64,000 nucleotides of DNA, from NCBI GenBank assembly GCA_964588695.1, contig CAZPQK010000002.1:62001-126000 (forward strand). Direction: 5' to 3'. The notes below the pieces were generated by a model. It was not told the DNA's origin and did no database searches. It saw nothing but the letters and a program-made list of their open reading frames with translations. Each line of letters starts with the position of its first letter. The stretch's first letter is position 1. Below, piece by piece: positions 8,641 through 17,057 of this stretch. Position numbers and translations under genes: made by a program. The DNA is from CAZPQK01 sp964588695 (GTDB lineage Bacteria > Krumholzibacteriota > Krumholzibacteriia > WVZY01 > JAKEHA01).

Positions 8641-10155
8641 ATGGACATTCTTAAAGAGCTAGGCATTGCCGCGGTGAACGCGGGCGCCGGAAGCGGCCCC
8701 GGTCGCTGGTCGGATACAACGGGGAGAGACCCGATTACCTCCATCAACCCAGCCAACGGCGAACCGATCGCCCAGGTGGCCCAGGCTACTACCGCCGACT
8801 ATGAGTCGGTAATGGCCGATGCGTTGAAGGCGTACCCAGCTTGGCGCATGACGCCCGCGCCGCAACGCGGGTTGGTCGTACGTGACCTGGGCGAAGCCCT
8901 CCGCGAAAAGAAGGAAGCGCTTGGCCGTTTGGTTTCACTGGAAATGGGAAAGATCTATCAGGAAGGTCTCGGCGAAGTTCAGGAGATGATCGACATTTGC
9001 GACTTCGCGGTCGGGTTGTCCCGGCAATTGTACGGTTTGACCATGCACTCCGAACGCCCCATGCACCGGATGTACGAACAGTGGCATCCGCTCGGTGTCG
9101 TAGGCATCATCAGTGCATTTAACTTCCCTGTGGCGGTATGGGCATGGAACGCGGCGATCGCCGCGGTCTGCGGCAACGTCTGCGTGTGGAAGCCGTCTGA
9201 GCAGACGCCGCTGACGGCCATCGCGGTGCAAAATATTTGCAACGACGTTATGCGCAAGCACGGGCTTTCCGGAGTTTTTAGCGTGGTCGTCGGCGACGGT
9301 CCCAGCATCGGCGAAAAGATGACCCAGGACAGGCGAGTCCCGTTGGTATCGGCGACGGGCTCGACCCGCATGGGTAGACGCGTTGGCGAAGTCGTTGCCC
9401 AGCGGATGGGACGAACCATTCTGGAGCTTGGCGGTAACAACGCGATTATCGTGGATGAAACCGCCGACCTGGAGATGGCTTCCCGAGCAGTACTATTCGG
9501 CGCGGTTGGAACCGCCGGACAGCGCTGCACCAGCACACGCCGGGTATTCCTCCACAAATCGATCGCGAAGGAGTTCACCGACAAGTTGGTAAAAGCCTAC
9601 GGACAGGTGCGTATCGGTGACCCGCTTGACGAAAGTACGCTGATGGGCCCGCTAATCAATGAAGCAACGATCGACGCGATGATGACGGCGTTGGAAAAAG
9701 TGAAGGCCGCCGGCGGGACGATCCTGTGCGGCGGCAAACGCGTCGACCGCGCCGGGTTCTTTGTCGAACCAACAATCGTCACCGCCCGGCACGATTGGGA
9801 AATCGTGCATGAAGAAACGTTTGCGCCCATTCTGTACTTGATTGAGTACGACGACTTCGACACCGTCATCGAATGGCACAACGAAGTTCCACAAGGGCTG
9901 TCTTCGGCCGTATTTACTACTAACGTGCTACGCGCTGAACAGTTTCTGTCGCATGTCGGGTCGGACTGCGGAATCGCCAACGTCAACATTGGAACTTCGG
10001 GAGCAGAGATTGGCGGTGCGTTTGGCGGCGAAAAAGATACCGGCGGCGGGCGCGAGTCGGGTTCCGATTCCTGGAAAGCCTATATGCGTCGGCAAACCAA
10101 CACCATCAACTGGTCGAAAGAACTTCCCCTGGCTCAGGGAATCAAGTTCGAATAA
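8641..10155 (+). CDS. aldehyde dehydrogenase, ALDH7 (alpha-aminoadipic semialdehyde dehydrogenase-like)
   Basis: A 504-residue NAD(P)-dependent aldehyde dehydrogenase of the ALDH7/antiquitin group. Catalytic residues are visible: Glu262 in ILELGGNNAII and Cys296 in GTAGQRCTSTRR; coenzyme-binding GIISAFNFPVAVW and VWKPSEQTPLTA are intact. The C-terminal IGGAFGGEKDTGGGRESGSDSW stretch is typical of ALDH7A1-like enzymes, which oxidise alpha-aminoadipate semialdehyde in lysine degradation and also act on betaine and lipid aldehydes. The substrate here cannot be told from context. AGGAG is 11 bases before the ATG; dodecin follows 33 bases downstream. Confidence 0.92.
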   Translation: MDILKELGIAAVNAGAGSGPGRWSDTTGRDPITSINPANGEPIAQVAQATTADYESVMADALKAYPAWRMTPAPQRGLVVRDLGEALREKKEALGRLVSLEMGKIYQEGLGEVQEMIDICDFAVGLSRQLYGLTMHSERPMHRMYEQWHPLGVVGIISAFNFPVAVWAWNAAIAAVCGNVCVWKPSEQTPLTAIAVQNICNDVMRKHGLSGVFSVVVGDGPSIGEKMTQDRRVPLVSATGSTRMGRRVGEVVAQRMGRTILELGGNNAIIVDETADLEMASRAVLFGAVGTAGQRCTSTRRVFLHKSIAKEFTDKLVKAYGQVRIGDPLDESTLMGPLINEATIDAMMTALEKVKAAGGTILCGGKRVDRAGFFVEPTIVTARHDWEIVHEETFAPILYLIEYDDFDTVIEWHNEVPQGLSSAVFTTNVLRAEQFLSHVGSDCGIANVNIGTSGAEIGGAFGGEKDTGGGRESGSDSWKAYMRRQTNTINWSKELPLAQGIKFE

Positions 10156-10188
10156 CAACAGCAGCCGGACCAACGAAAGGAAAGCAAC

Positions 10189-10395
10189 ATGTCAGTAGCC
10201 CGCGTAACCGAAATCAAGTCTTCGTCGAAAAAGAGTTTTGACGACGCCATTAAGACCGGTGTCAGTCGTGCCACTAAAACGCTAAAAAACGTCAAGTCGG
10301 CATGGGTTCAGGACCAGGAAGTTCACGTCGACAAGAAGGGCAACATCTCGGAGTACCGAGTGTTGATGAAAGTCACGTTCGTTCTCGCAGATTAG
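10189..10395 (+). CDS. dodecin family flavin/CoA-binding protein
   Basis: A 68-residue dodecin: VARVTEIKSSSKKSFDDAI, then a short helix and three strands ending 'YRVLMKVTFVLAD'. Dodecins form dodecameric shells that store or buffer riboflavin, FMN or CoA. The aromatic residue W in 'VKSAWVQDQEV' is at the position that stacks on the flavin. It is 33 bases downstream of the aldehyde dehydrogenase with its own site (GAAAGGAAAG), and an intrinsic terminator follows, so the two are likely cotranscribed. Confidence 0.93.
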   Translation: MSVARVTEIKSSSKKSFDDAIKTGVSRATKTLKNVKSAWVQDQEVHVDKKGNISEYRVLMKVTFVLAD

Positions 10396-10402
10396 TTCAT
10401 GA

Positions 10403-10437
10403 GAGAAGCGTCGTCCTTTTGGGCGGCGCTTCTTTTT
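10403..10437 (+). terminator. intrinsic terminator after the dodecin gene
   Basis: AGAAGCGTCGTCC / GGGCGGCGCTTCT stem with a TTTT loop, followed by TTTTATT. It lies between dodecin and the convergent deoC. Confidence 0.85.
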
Positions 10438-11101
10438 ATTCTTCCAGACCCGCGAGAATTGCCAGTGAACTGGAACTACCAATGCGGTTGGCCCCCGCCT
10501 CAATCATTGCCAGCGCTGTGGACGTGTCGCGAATACCGCCAGACGCCTTTACCCCGGCGCGATTACCGACGGCCGCCCGCATTGCCGCAACCACATTAGC
10601 ATCGGCTCCGCCGGGACCGAATCCAGTGGATGTCTTCACAAAATGTGCCCGCGAGTTCACGCACAACTCGCACGCTTCGTTAACCTGCATAGGTGAAAGC
10701 AACGCCGTTTCCAGGATCACCTTGAGCGTCGCGTCCGCAACACCTCTTACTACGTCTGCCACCAGAGTGAGGTCGGTGACCACCTGCTCGCTGTCGCCGC
10801 CGAGAAGCGCAGAGACACACATGACCATGTCGATTTCGCGCACGCCCGCCTGAAGCAACGACGATGTTTCGATTACTTTAACCATGGTGGTGGTGTTGCC
10901 GTGGGGAAACCCGACCACCGAGCCCACTCGCACGTTGGTGTTTCGCAAACGTGTAACGGCGCGCGACGCTAACGCTGGCGGGACACAAACCGAATAAAAC
11001 CCATTTGCACATTCGTCACATGCACGGTCGACATCGGCGGCTGTTACCGTCGGTCCAAGTACGGTGTGATCAATCATCTGAGCAAGCTCTCGTCGGGTCA
11101 T
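10436..11101 (-). CDS. deoC: deoxyribose-phosphate aldolase
   Basis: Class I aldolase that splits 2-deoxyribose-5-phosphate into acetaldehyde and glyceraldehyde-3-phosphate in deoxynucleoside salvage. The 221-residue protein has the DeoC landmarks: IDHTVLGPT, VGFPHGNTT, the Schiff-base lysine in FVKTSTGFGPGGA, and the second lysine in GVKASGGIRD. The ATG at 11101 is chosen over an upstream in-frame TTG. There is no Shine-Dalgarno site; instead a promoter-like TTGTCG-17-TAGAGT ends six bases before the ATG, suggesting a leaderless mRNA. Confidence 0.95.
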   Translation of the reverse strand: MTRRELAQMIDHTVLGPTVTAADVDRACDECANGFYSVCVPPALASRAVTRLRNTNVRVGSVVGFPHGNTTTMVKVIETSSLLQAGVREIDMVMCVSALLGGDSEQVVTDLTLVADVVRGVADATLKVILETALLSPMQVNEACELCVNSRAHFVKTSTGFGPGGADANVVAAMRAAVGNRAGVKASGGIRDTSTALAMIEAGANRIGSSSSLAILAGLEE

Positions 11102-11107
11102 AAACAA

Positions 11108-11136
11108 ACTCTAGCCGGTTTGCCCAACGACGACAA
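11108..11136 (-). promoter_or_regulatory. possible leaderless promoter of deoC
   Basis: TTGTCG, 17-bp spacer, TAGAGT on the minus strand with exactly six bases between the -10 and the ATG. Each hexamer matches four of six consensus bases. Confidence 0.35.
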
Positions 11137-11143
11137 GAACGAG

Positions 11144-12223
11144 CTACGGCTCGAAGGGGTTCTGAAAGTCAGGATTGTTGAGGAAGGTGGTGTCGGTAAG
11201 CGTGTGCAGGAACGCTATGATGTCATCGATTTCCTGCTGTGTGAGCTTGGGGCGAGCATTGCGCGCGCGAATATTGGGATCGATATTGGCCGTGTTAGCA
11301 AAGTCGTTACGGTTATAGTGTTCAAGCACTTCCTGCAGGGTGGCAAAGCGACCATCGTGCATGTACGGCGCGGTCAGGGCGACATTTCGCAACGTGGGCG
11401 CCTTGAACGTCCCCCAATCATTCTGCGCTCCGGTAATCTCGCCGCGCCCAAGATCAACGTACGGGGTATCAAGACCGATATCGAAGTAATCATTAACCGT
11501 GAACAGGTTGTTACCATGACAATGGAAACAGTCACCGGTCCCAAGCGTATCCTGTCCCTCCGCAAAAAATAACTGCGCCCCGCGCAACGCCGCGTCACTA
11601 ATGGTCCCCTCACCGCGCAAAAACACCTCGTACTCGGTGTTGTACGAAACCATGGTTCTCTCGAATTGCGCAATAGCCATGGTGATACGTTGTTGCGTCA
11701 CCGACTCGTCGCCGAAGGCGGCACCAAACAGCGGTGGATACTTGGGGTCTGCGGCCACACGAGACACCGCTTCCGGCCAGGGCAGGTTCATTTCGTCGGG
11801 GTCGGGCACTGGTTGGGCGGCCTGACTTTCCAGGCTCGACGCACGACCGTCCCAAAACATGTCGTTGGACATAAAACCCGTGTTAATGATGGCGGGAGCG
11901 TGGCGACGCGTAGGCCGGCCTTCAATTCCAATACTAAGCGGTCGGGGATCGGCCCAACTGAAGGCGGGGTCGTGGCAGCCGGCGCACGATTGTGTGGTAT
12001 CTCCCGACAAGATGGGGTCGTAGAACAGCATTCGCCCCAACTCCACTCCCTGGCGAGAAAGTCGGTTGTTCGCCGGATTGGTGATTGCCGGGAAGCCCGG
12101 AATCTCGATCGTAAAGTACTCGGGAGTTGGATACTTTGGGGGATCGATGCCCGTCGGTCCGTCCTTAGAACACCCGATCCCCCAAACTAGTAAAATCAGA
12201 AATGTAACTACTACTCGACGCAT
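11144..12223 (-). CDS. MauG/MbnH-like di-heme cytochrome c peroxidase family lipoprotein
   Basis: A 359-residue di-heme enzyme of the bacterial cytochrome c peroxidase/MauG superfamily. An N-terminal hydrophobic segment ends in a lipobox (WGIGC, Cys18), so it should be membrane-anchored in the periplasm. Two heme c motifs are present, CAGCH (80-84) and CFHCH (232-236), plus the conserved MFWDGRAS and APYMHDGRFATLQEVLEHY. It lies 27 bases downstream of an MbnP-like gene. In methanotrophs MbnH is a MauG-like enzyme that converts a tryptophan of MbnP to kynurenine, so this pair probably works the same way. A plain peroxidase role is the alternative. Confidence 0.88.
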   Translation of the reverse strand: MRRVVVTFLILLVWGIGCSKDGPTGIDPPKYPTPEYFTIEIPGFPAITNPANNRLSRQGVELGRMLFYDPILSGDTTQSCAGCHDPAFSWADPRPLSIGIEGRPTRRHAPAIINTGFMSNDMFWDGRASSLESQAAQPVPDPDEMNLPWPEAVSRVAADPKYPPLFGAAFGDESVTQQRITMAIAQFERTMVSYNTEYEVFLRGEGTISDAALRGAQLFFAEGQDTLGTGDCFHCHGNNLFTVNDYFDIGLDTPYVDLGRGEITGAQNDWGTFKAPTLRNVALTAPYMHDGRFATLQEVLEHYNRNDFANTANIDPNIRARNARPKLTQQEIDDIIAFLHTLTDTTFLNNPDFQNPFEP

Positions 12224-12250
12224 CCTAAAGCGATGCCACTCCTTGCCGCT

Positions 12251-13069
12251 CTACTGCACTTCTGCCGCAAAGCACGACGGACCATTGGCCCGCAACGTTC
12301 CTTGCGCCGTCAAATTGCCCATGATGCCGTTGGTGGTAAGCGTATACTCCAACGGGCCGGTGTACCAACCGTTGATGTTCATGGTGACGGTCACTTCCGC
12401 CGCATCACCATCAATTGTAAACTCGCTAACCGGCAACGTGACGACAAAGAAATAGTGGTTGGCAAAGTCGTCATTCGGCGTATTCGCGCATGTCGCATGG
12501 TTTTCGTCAAATTTGCGCGCGCCGGTATGGGTAAGATAGCCGTCAGACGTTGGGCCAAACAGTCCTTCCATCTTTAAGTAGTGGTAACCCATTTCCGGCC
12601 CCATCGGGCACGGCCACTGCAAGTTGGTGTGGAAGTCGTTATATTCCGGAATCCCTGCGTAGGCATCGCGCACGTTTTTGTTTTGATCCAGCCCGAATAC
12701 GAACGAAACCATGTCGTAAGTACCGTTGGTAACACCACTCATGGTTAGACTACGTGTATTCGCGTCCGCCGCGTCGCGGTAGTGGATGCCTTCCATACCC
12801 ACAAAGCTGCCGTTCTTGCGATGCAGGCGAACATCGGAAATGACGTACTGAAGTTTGGTCACGCTGTACGACTGCCCCGCCGCATTGGTGTAGATTTGCT
12901 GGTTTAGTGCCAACGGGTCGTTGTCGACCATGTGGTCAAAGTTCAAGGTCACAGAGCCCGACGTTGGCGAGGTCCCCACCGGGCCGGTGTCGTCGTCATC
13001 GCAACCCGAAACCATAGCAAGTGTGGTAATCGTGAGCGCCAACACGAAGATTGCGCGAAATGATTTCAT
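12251..13069 (-). CDS. MbnP-like putative copper-binding lipoprotein
   Basis: A 272-residue lipoprotein (lipobox VSGC, Cys23, then an acidic DDDD linker). The body resembles the MbnP family: VTLNFDHMVDNDPL near the N-terminus, YSVTKLQYVISDVRLHRKNG, and the family's central W-x-x-x-M-G..GYH-Y-x-K-x-EG motif seen as QWPCPMGPEMGYHYLKMEG (151-169). Trp152 is the candidate for oxidation by the di-heme partner and His163 for metal binding. Cys154, Cys194 and Cys266 could form a disulfide or bind metal. The 5' leader holds an extended -10 promoter and two adjacent palindromes. Confidence 0.82.
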   Translation of the reverse strand: MKSFRAIFVLALTITTLAMVSGCDDDDTGPVGTSPTSGSVTLNFDHMVDNDPLALNQQIYTNAAGQSYSVTKLQYVISDVRLHRKNGSFVGMEGIHYRDAADANTRSLTMSGVTNGTYDMVSFVFGLDQNKNVRDAYAGIPEYNDFHTNLQWPCPMGPEMGYHYLKMEGLFGPTSDGYLTHTGARKFDENHATCANTPNDDFANHYFFVVTLPVSEFTIDGDAAEVTVTMNINGWYTGPLEYTLTTNGIMGNLTAQGTLRANGPSCFAAEVQ

Positions 13070-13085
13070 TGGGAAGCTCTCCTAG

Positions 13086-13110
13086 ACTCTTAAGAGTGTC
13101 GTTCGAACGA
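13086..13110 (-). promoter_or_regulatory. two adjoining 12-bp perfect palindromes in the mbnP-like leader
   Basis: ACTCTTAAGAGT (13086-13097) and TCGTTCGAACGA (13099-13110), separated by one base, lie between the promoter and the ribosome-binding site. They could be operator sites for a dimeric, possibly metal-sensing, repressor. Confidence 0.4.
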
Positions 13111-13163
13111 ACAAAGGCCCGAGCGACCGGTGGGGCTGGCAGGTCGCGCGCGTAAGTGTAGTA

Positions 13164-13169
13164 ATTATA
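13164..13169 (-). promoter_or_regulatory. extended -10 promoter of the MbnP/MbnH-like operon
   Basis: TGTTATAAT on the minus strand: a perfect TATAAT with the TGn extension. A weak TTGCTG is 18 bases upstream. It lies about 95 bases before the ATG. Confidence 0.5.
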
Positions 13170-13206
13170 ACACCCGACATTTGACATCAGCAACGCGGGT
13201 TTGATG

Positions 13207-13231
13207 GCCGGGCTATTCCGGCCCGTTTTTG
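13207..13231 (+). terminator. terminator-like hairpin upstream of the kinase gene
   Basis: A 6-bp GC-only stem followed after two bases by TTTTT. No plus-strand gene ends here, so it would be a leader attenuator for the kinase, the end of an unseen short RNA, or chance. Confidence 0.4.
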
Positions 13232-13379
13232 GGCTCTTTAAAATGTCTTGGGCAAAGACTCCCCTTCCCCTAAACTGCGTTAGGTCAATCGGTTGCCGGG
13301 GCATCTGACGCGGACCTTCCCGTCGTCTGCCTCCGCAGCTTTCGCGACCTGCCGGCTTGGGGACCGGCTCCGCTAGGAC

Positions 13380-15920
13380 ATGACAAAGAAAATCTCACAC
13401 TACGAGATCATCGGCAAGATCGGTGCCGGCGGTATGGGCCTGGTGTATCGCGCCCGCGACCCTCGGCTCGACCGAAACGTGGCGATAAAGTTTCTCAACG
13501 CCGAACTCTCGGCCGACGAAACGTCAGCCGCGCGTTTTGTCCAGGAAGCCAAGGCTGCCTCCGCCCTCGACCACCCAAACATCTGCGCCATCTACGAGAT
13601 AGACCGCGACGAAAACGACCAACTGTTCATGGTCATGGCTCACTACGATGGCGGCGACCTGGACAACGTGGTAGAGGACGGACCCGTTCCCGCAGACGAA
13701 GCGGTCCGCATTGTTCGCCAGGTGGCCGACGGCCTGGCCAAAGCACACGCAAAGGGCATCGTTCACCGCGACATCAAACCTTCTAACATCATGCTGACCG
13801 CCGACGGCACCCCGAAGATTCTGGACTTCGGTTTAGCCAAGGTCGCTGGAGGCGAAACCCTTACTGCGACTGGCGCGTCGATCGGATCGCCCGCGTTCAT
13901 GGCACCGGAGCAAGTGCTCGGTGACGAATGGGATCACCGCGTCGACGTGTGGGCGGTTGGCGTGGTCTTGTACTGCCTTGCAGCCGGCCGACGACCGTTT
14001 CGCGGTGACCACCCGCAGGCGCTTATGTACGGAATCGTCAACGAAGAACCGCAACCCCTCCACGAAGTAGCACCGGGAATTCCCGCAAGCGTGGAGCGCT
14101 TGATCCTGGACTGCATGCAAAAGGAACCCGCGAAACGAATCGGCACCATGGCCGAAGTGGTTGGTCGTCTCGACCGCATCACCGAAACACTTGCATCGGC
14201 GAGCAGAACCGCAACCGTTAGCAGACGTAGCGCGGTCGCCACTGGTGCCAAACGGCGGAGCGGTTCCCCGCTGGTCAAAGTCGGCGCTATCGCCGCAATC
14301 GCCGTCGCTCTTGGAACCGTCGCTTGGATTGGTCTTCGCACGCTTAGGCCTTCGCCGCCTCCGGCAGTACGCGTGTTGGTGATGGACCCGTTTGTAACAG
14401 CGTTGGCGGATACGATCAGCGCCGGCCTCATGGCATCTAGTGCAGAAGTGGCAACGCTACGCGCTTTGGCAGAAACGCCAGGACTCGCTCCCATCCCACA
14501 ACCGCGTGAAACTCGGGGGGGCGACGCGGCGTCTGCAGCCCGTGCGGTGGCGGCAGATGAAGTTATTGGGATGGAGTTGGTCGACACAGGCGCCGAATGG
14601 AACGTCCAGATCGTGCGAATGAAGCCCGACGGAGATTTGATCTGGACGTCAACTTTTTCGGCGGCTCACGAATACCCAACTCAATTGGCCAGCGGAATTG
14701 TCGCCCGACTGCGGGACACCTACCCCCAACTTCCTGCTAGTGAACTCGGCGCGCAAATCTCAGAAACAGACTACGCTTCGTTCTTGCGGACATACCGAAA
14801 CTCAACAACCAACGACGGAATGACGCTGGACACCGGCACCGCGTTGCTCGATTCGCTGGACGCGATCACATCCCGCGCGCCGGACTTTGTCGACGCGCAT
14901 ATCGCAAAGGTAAGAATAGCGCGCTGGTTGTTCGAGTCGTCTCGCGACCCCGTGTTGTTGAATCGAGGGCGAGTTGCCGCCGAACAAGCGCAAAGAGTAT
15001 CGCCGAGCGACACCCGCACCGAAGGTGTTTTGTTTGATCTCGCAGTGGTCGCGGGAGACCTGGACACGGCCGAAGAAATTGTCGCCAGAACTCGCGAACG
15101 AGATCCCGGCGGCGTAGTCGCACTTCGTCGCGAAGCTGCAATTGCGCGGCAGCGCGGCAACACCGCGCGTGCGTTGGAATTGATGCGCCAGGTTGTGGAG
15201 AGGCGCCCAGCGCGCGGATTTCTGTCGGAACTAGTCGAAATTGAATACGACTCGGGAGAAGTGCAATCTGCACGCGAACATTTAAACCAAATGCTATCCC
15301 GCTTTCCTGACGACGGGTACGCGCAATCGAAACTTGCCGAAGTGGAGTTGTTGTATGGCGACGCGGAACGAGCTGCAAACCTCTACGAGCAAATCGTTCG
15401 TGCCGACTCTAACGTCGTAGAAATTACCAACCTTGGTATCGCGCGATCCTTGTTGGGCGACTACACCGGCGCCGCAAATAATTATCGGATCGCGGTTCGC
15501 CAGGCACCCAACGACCCAACCGGGTTTCTCAATCTCGCCGATTGCGAACTTATGGCCGGCAATCGCGAAACCGCCGACTCGCTTTACCGACACGTGCTTG
15601 TTCTAATCGCGGCGGACGCAAACCCTAATGACCTGTTCAACCTGCAAATGAAAGCGCAAAGCCTGGCGCACACGGGACAAAAGAAAGAGGCGACCGCAAC
15701 CATCATGGATGCGATCGCCCAGGACAAAGAAAACGCGTGGACCTACTACGCAGCTACCGTCGTGTACGCCGCAATCGGCGAACGAGCGTCAGCGCTGGCG
15801 TCGGCTGACAAGGCGTTCACCAAAGGCGTCGAAGGACGCTGGTTCCAGTTCGCGTTATTCGACCCGCTCAAAGACGATGCCGACTTTCAAGCCATCCTGG
15901 CATCGGATCCAGCGAACTGA
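13380..15920 (+). CDS. membrane Ser/Thr protein kinase with TolB-like and TPR regions
   Basis: An 846-residue Hanks-type kinase. The kinase domain (about 8-270) has GAGGMGLVY, Lys37 in VAIK, the HRDIKPSN loop with Asp131, DFG at 149-151 and the APE motif, so it looks active. A single membrane segment (about 300-319) follows. Outside it are a TolB/FlgO-like region (about 327-450) and many TPR-type helical repeats to the C-terminus. The ATG at 13380 gives the complete kinase N-lobe; the preceding AGGAC is too close to be a normal ribosome-binding site. It converges on a three-gene paralog cluster only 37 bases away. The substrate is unknown. Confidence 0.92.
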   Translation: MTKKISHYEIIGKIGAGGMGLVYRARDPRLDRNVAIKFLNAELSADETSAARFVQEAKAASALDHPNICAIYEIDRDENDQLFMVMAHYDGGDLDNVVEDGPVPADEAVRIVRQVADGLAKAHAKGIVHRDIKPSNIMLTADGTPKILDFGLAKVAGGETLTATGASIGSPAFMAPEQVLGDEWDHRVDVWAVGVVLYCLAAGRRPFRGDHPQALMYGIVNEEPQPLHEVAPGIPASVERLILDCMQKEPAKRIGTMAEVVGRLDRITETLASASRTATVSRRSAVATGAKRRSGSPLVKVGAIAAIAVALGTVAWIGLRTLRPSPPPAVRVLVMDPFVTALADTISAGLMASSAEVATLRALAETPGLAPIPQPRETRGGDAASAARAVAADEVIGMELVDTGAEWNVQIVRMKPDGDLIWTSTFSAAHEYPTQLASGIVARLRDTYPQLPASELGAQISETDYASFLRTYRNSTTNDGMTLDTGTALLDSLDAITSRAPDFVDAHIAKVRIARWLFESSRDPVLLNRGRVAAEQAQRVSPSDTRTEGVLFDLAVVAGDLDTAEEIVARTRERDPGGVVALRREAAIARQRGNTARALELMRQVVERRPARGFLSELVEIEYDSGEVQSAREHLNQMLSRFPDDGYAQSKLAEVELLYGDAERAANLYEQIVRADSNVVEITNLGIARSLLGDYTGAANNYRIAVRQAPNDPTGFLNLADCELMAGNRETADSLYRHVLVLIAADANPNDLFNLQMKAQSLAHTGQKKEATATIMDAIAQDKENAWTYYAATVVYAAIGERASALASADKAFTKGVEGRWFQFALFDPLKDDADFQAILASDPAN

Positions 15921-15956
15921 CGCCTTGAAGCCCGCAATCCCGAAACGACCTTCGAT

Positions 15957-16451
15957 CTAGCTGCCTCCGCCGCCGGTGGTCGGCTTGTTCTTGATCTGCG
16001 GATCCGGGGATACGTAGAACGTTTCGGTGGAACCACTGACCACCTTTACCCATACCGCGTACCCGTAGTCCTGTTCCGAACCGGTGTTGGGAACGTTGTC
16101 GTTGTCGGTTAGTGACCAGTTGCCGCCGGTGGTCGCCGCGCCGTAGACCGTGTGATTCCCGTTCGACCCCATTGCTACGTTAACGCCAGCTCCGAACACC
16201 TGGCCGGGCGCAAAAGTACCGCCGGGTTCGCTCGGTTTGGCAAACTCGACTCCGCAAATGGATGCGGTTGCGCCTTGCGGAAGGTGCGCCGGACTTAATG
16301 CAAAGTTAATAACCGTTCCTGCGGCGGTTACATCAACATCGCCGTTGCGGATTGCCACCGGAACTCTTGCACTGGGATCGAAGGTTACGTTGACCGTTTG
16401 CGGTGTGGTTGCCGTCATGGCGTTCATCAGGTTGAATTTCATCTTGCCCAT
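15957..16451 (-). CDS. unrecognised small protein, paralog 3 of a tandem trio
   Basis: A soluble protein of about 164 residues with no signal peptide or membrane segment, and no family that I recognise. It shares with the next two genes: 'V.V.FDP', 'NGDVDV', 'GVEFAKPSEPGGTFAP', a VYG strand, 'DNDN', YGYAVWVKV, and the C-terminal SPDPQIKNKPTT, here followed by Gly-Ser. The strand-rich pattern suggests a small beta-sandwich. The start is placed at the ATG at 16451 (MGKMKFNLM) because AAGGACTAGGA lies just upstream; an earlier in-frame ATG at 16481 lacks such a site. Confidence 0.75.
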   Translation of the reverse strand: MGKMKFNLMNAMTATTPQTVNVTFDPSARVPVAIRNGDVDVTAAGTVINFALSPAHLPQGATASICGVEFAKPSEPGGTFAPGQVFGAGVNVAMGSNGNHTVYGAATTGGNWSLTDNDNVPNTGSEQDYGYAVWVKVVSGSTETFYVSPDPQIKNKPTTGGGGS

Positions 16452-16496
16452 AGTGTTCCTAGTCCTTTTGTTGAATCTCAATTTTGATTACGCGAA

Positions 16497-17048
16497 CTAT
16501 CCGTTGCCGCCGCCAGTCGTTGGCTTGTTCTTGATCTGTGGATCTGGCGAACGAACCCACAATTCGGTAGTTGGCTGAGTGTCGGATACAAGCTTCAGCC
16601 AAACCGCATAGCCATAGGTCTGCTCCCCCAGGTCGGGGTCGGCGTTGTCGTGGTCAATCAGCACCAGGTCTCCGTTCGGCTGCGGCCGCCCAAAGACTTT
16701 GACCGGAAACCCATTGTTGTTGGGATCGACCGTGTGTTCGTCGTCAAACACCTTCGACGGCGCGAAGTCGCCCCGGGGATTGTTAGGCTTGCTGAACTCA
16801 ATCCCCATAATATGCGGTTTGTACCCGGTTCGATTGTTTTCCGACGACACTCTAAAGTCGATTTGCTGAGTGGTCTTGGTCACTTCGACGTCGCCCGATT
16901 CGAACCTCATGTGATCGGTGCGGGTAGGGTCGAAAATCACTTTCACGGTTGGATTCTTGGAGGCGCTTCCTGCTCGCGCCGACGCGTCGTTGTTTACCGC
17001 AAGCCCAGACAGCAGGTTGATACGAATGCTTCCCTCAACTTTTTCCAT
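16497..17048 (-). CDS. unrecognised small protein, paralog 2 of a tandem trio
   Basis: About 183 residues, cytoplasmic by absence of a signal. It has the trio's motifs: VKVIFDPTR, SGDVEVTK, MGIEFSKPNNPRGDFAP, VFG, LIDHDNADPD, TYGYAVWLKLV and SPDPQIKNKPTTGGGNG. Its N-terminus is longer than paralog 1 (MEKVEGSIRINLLSGLA), like that of paralog 3. The ATG at 17048 has TAGGTG seven bases upstream; an in-frame GTG at 17057 is the alternative and would abut the stop of paralog 1, so translation is probably coupled. Function unknown. Confidence 0.75.
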   Translation of the reverse strand: MEKVEGSIRINLLSGLAVNNDASARAGSASKNPTVKVIFDPTRTDHMRFESGDVEVTKTTQQIDFRVSSENNRTGYKPHIMGIEFSKPNNPRGDFAPSKVFDDEHTVDPNNNGFPVKVFGRPQPNGDLVLIDHDNADPDLGEQTYGYAVWLKLVSDTQPTTELWVRSPDPQIKNKPTTGGGNG

Positions 17049-17057
17049 GCTACGCAC

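Larger units (their letters stand above)
13070..13379. other. divergent intergenic region between MbnP-like gene and kinase gene
   Basis: This 310-base stretch holds the MbnP-side promoter and palindromes on the left. In its middle (13207-13231, plus strand) is a terminator-like hairpin, GGCCGG-GCTATT-CCGGCC followed by CGTTTTT. No open reading frame, tRNA or repeat was seen in it. No strong promoter for the kinase gene is obvious. Confidence 0.6.
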
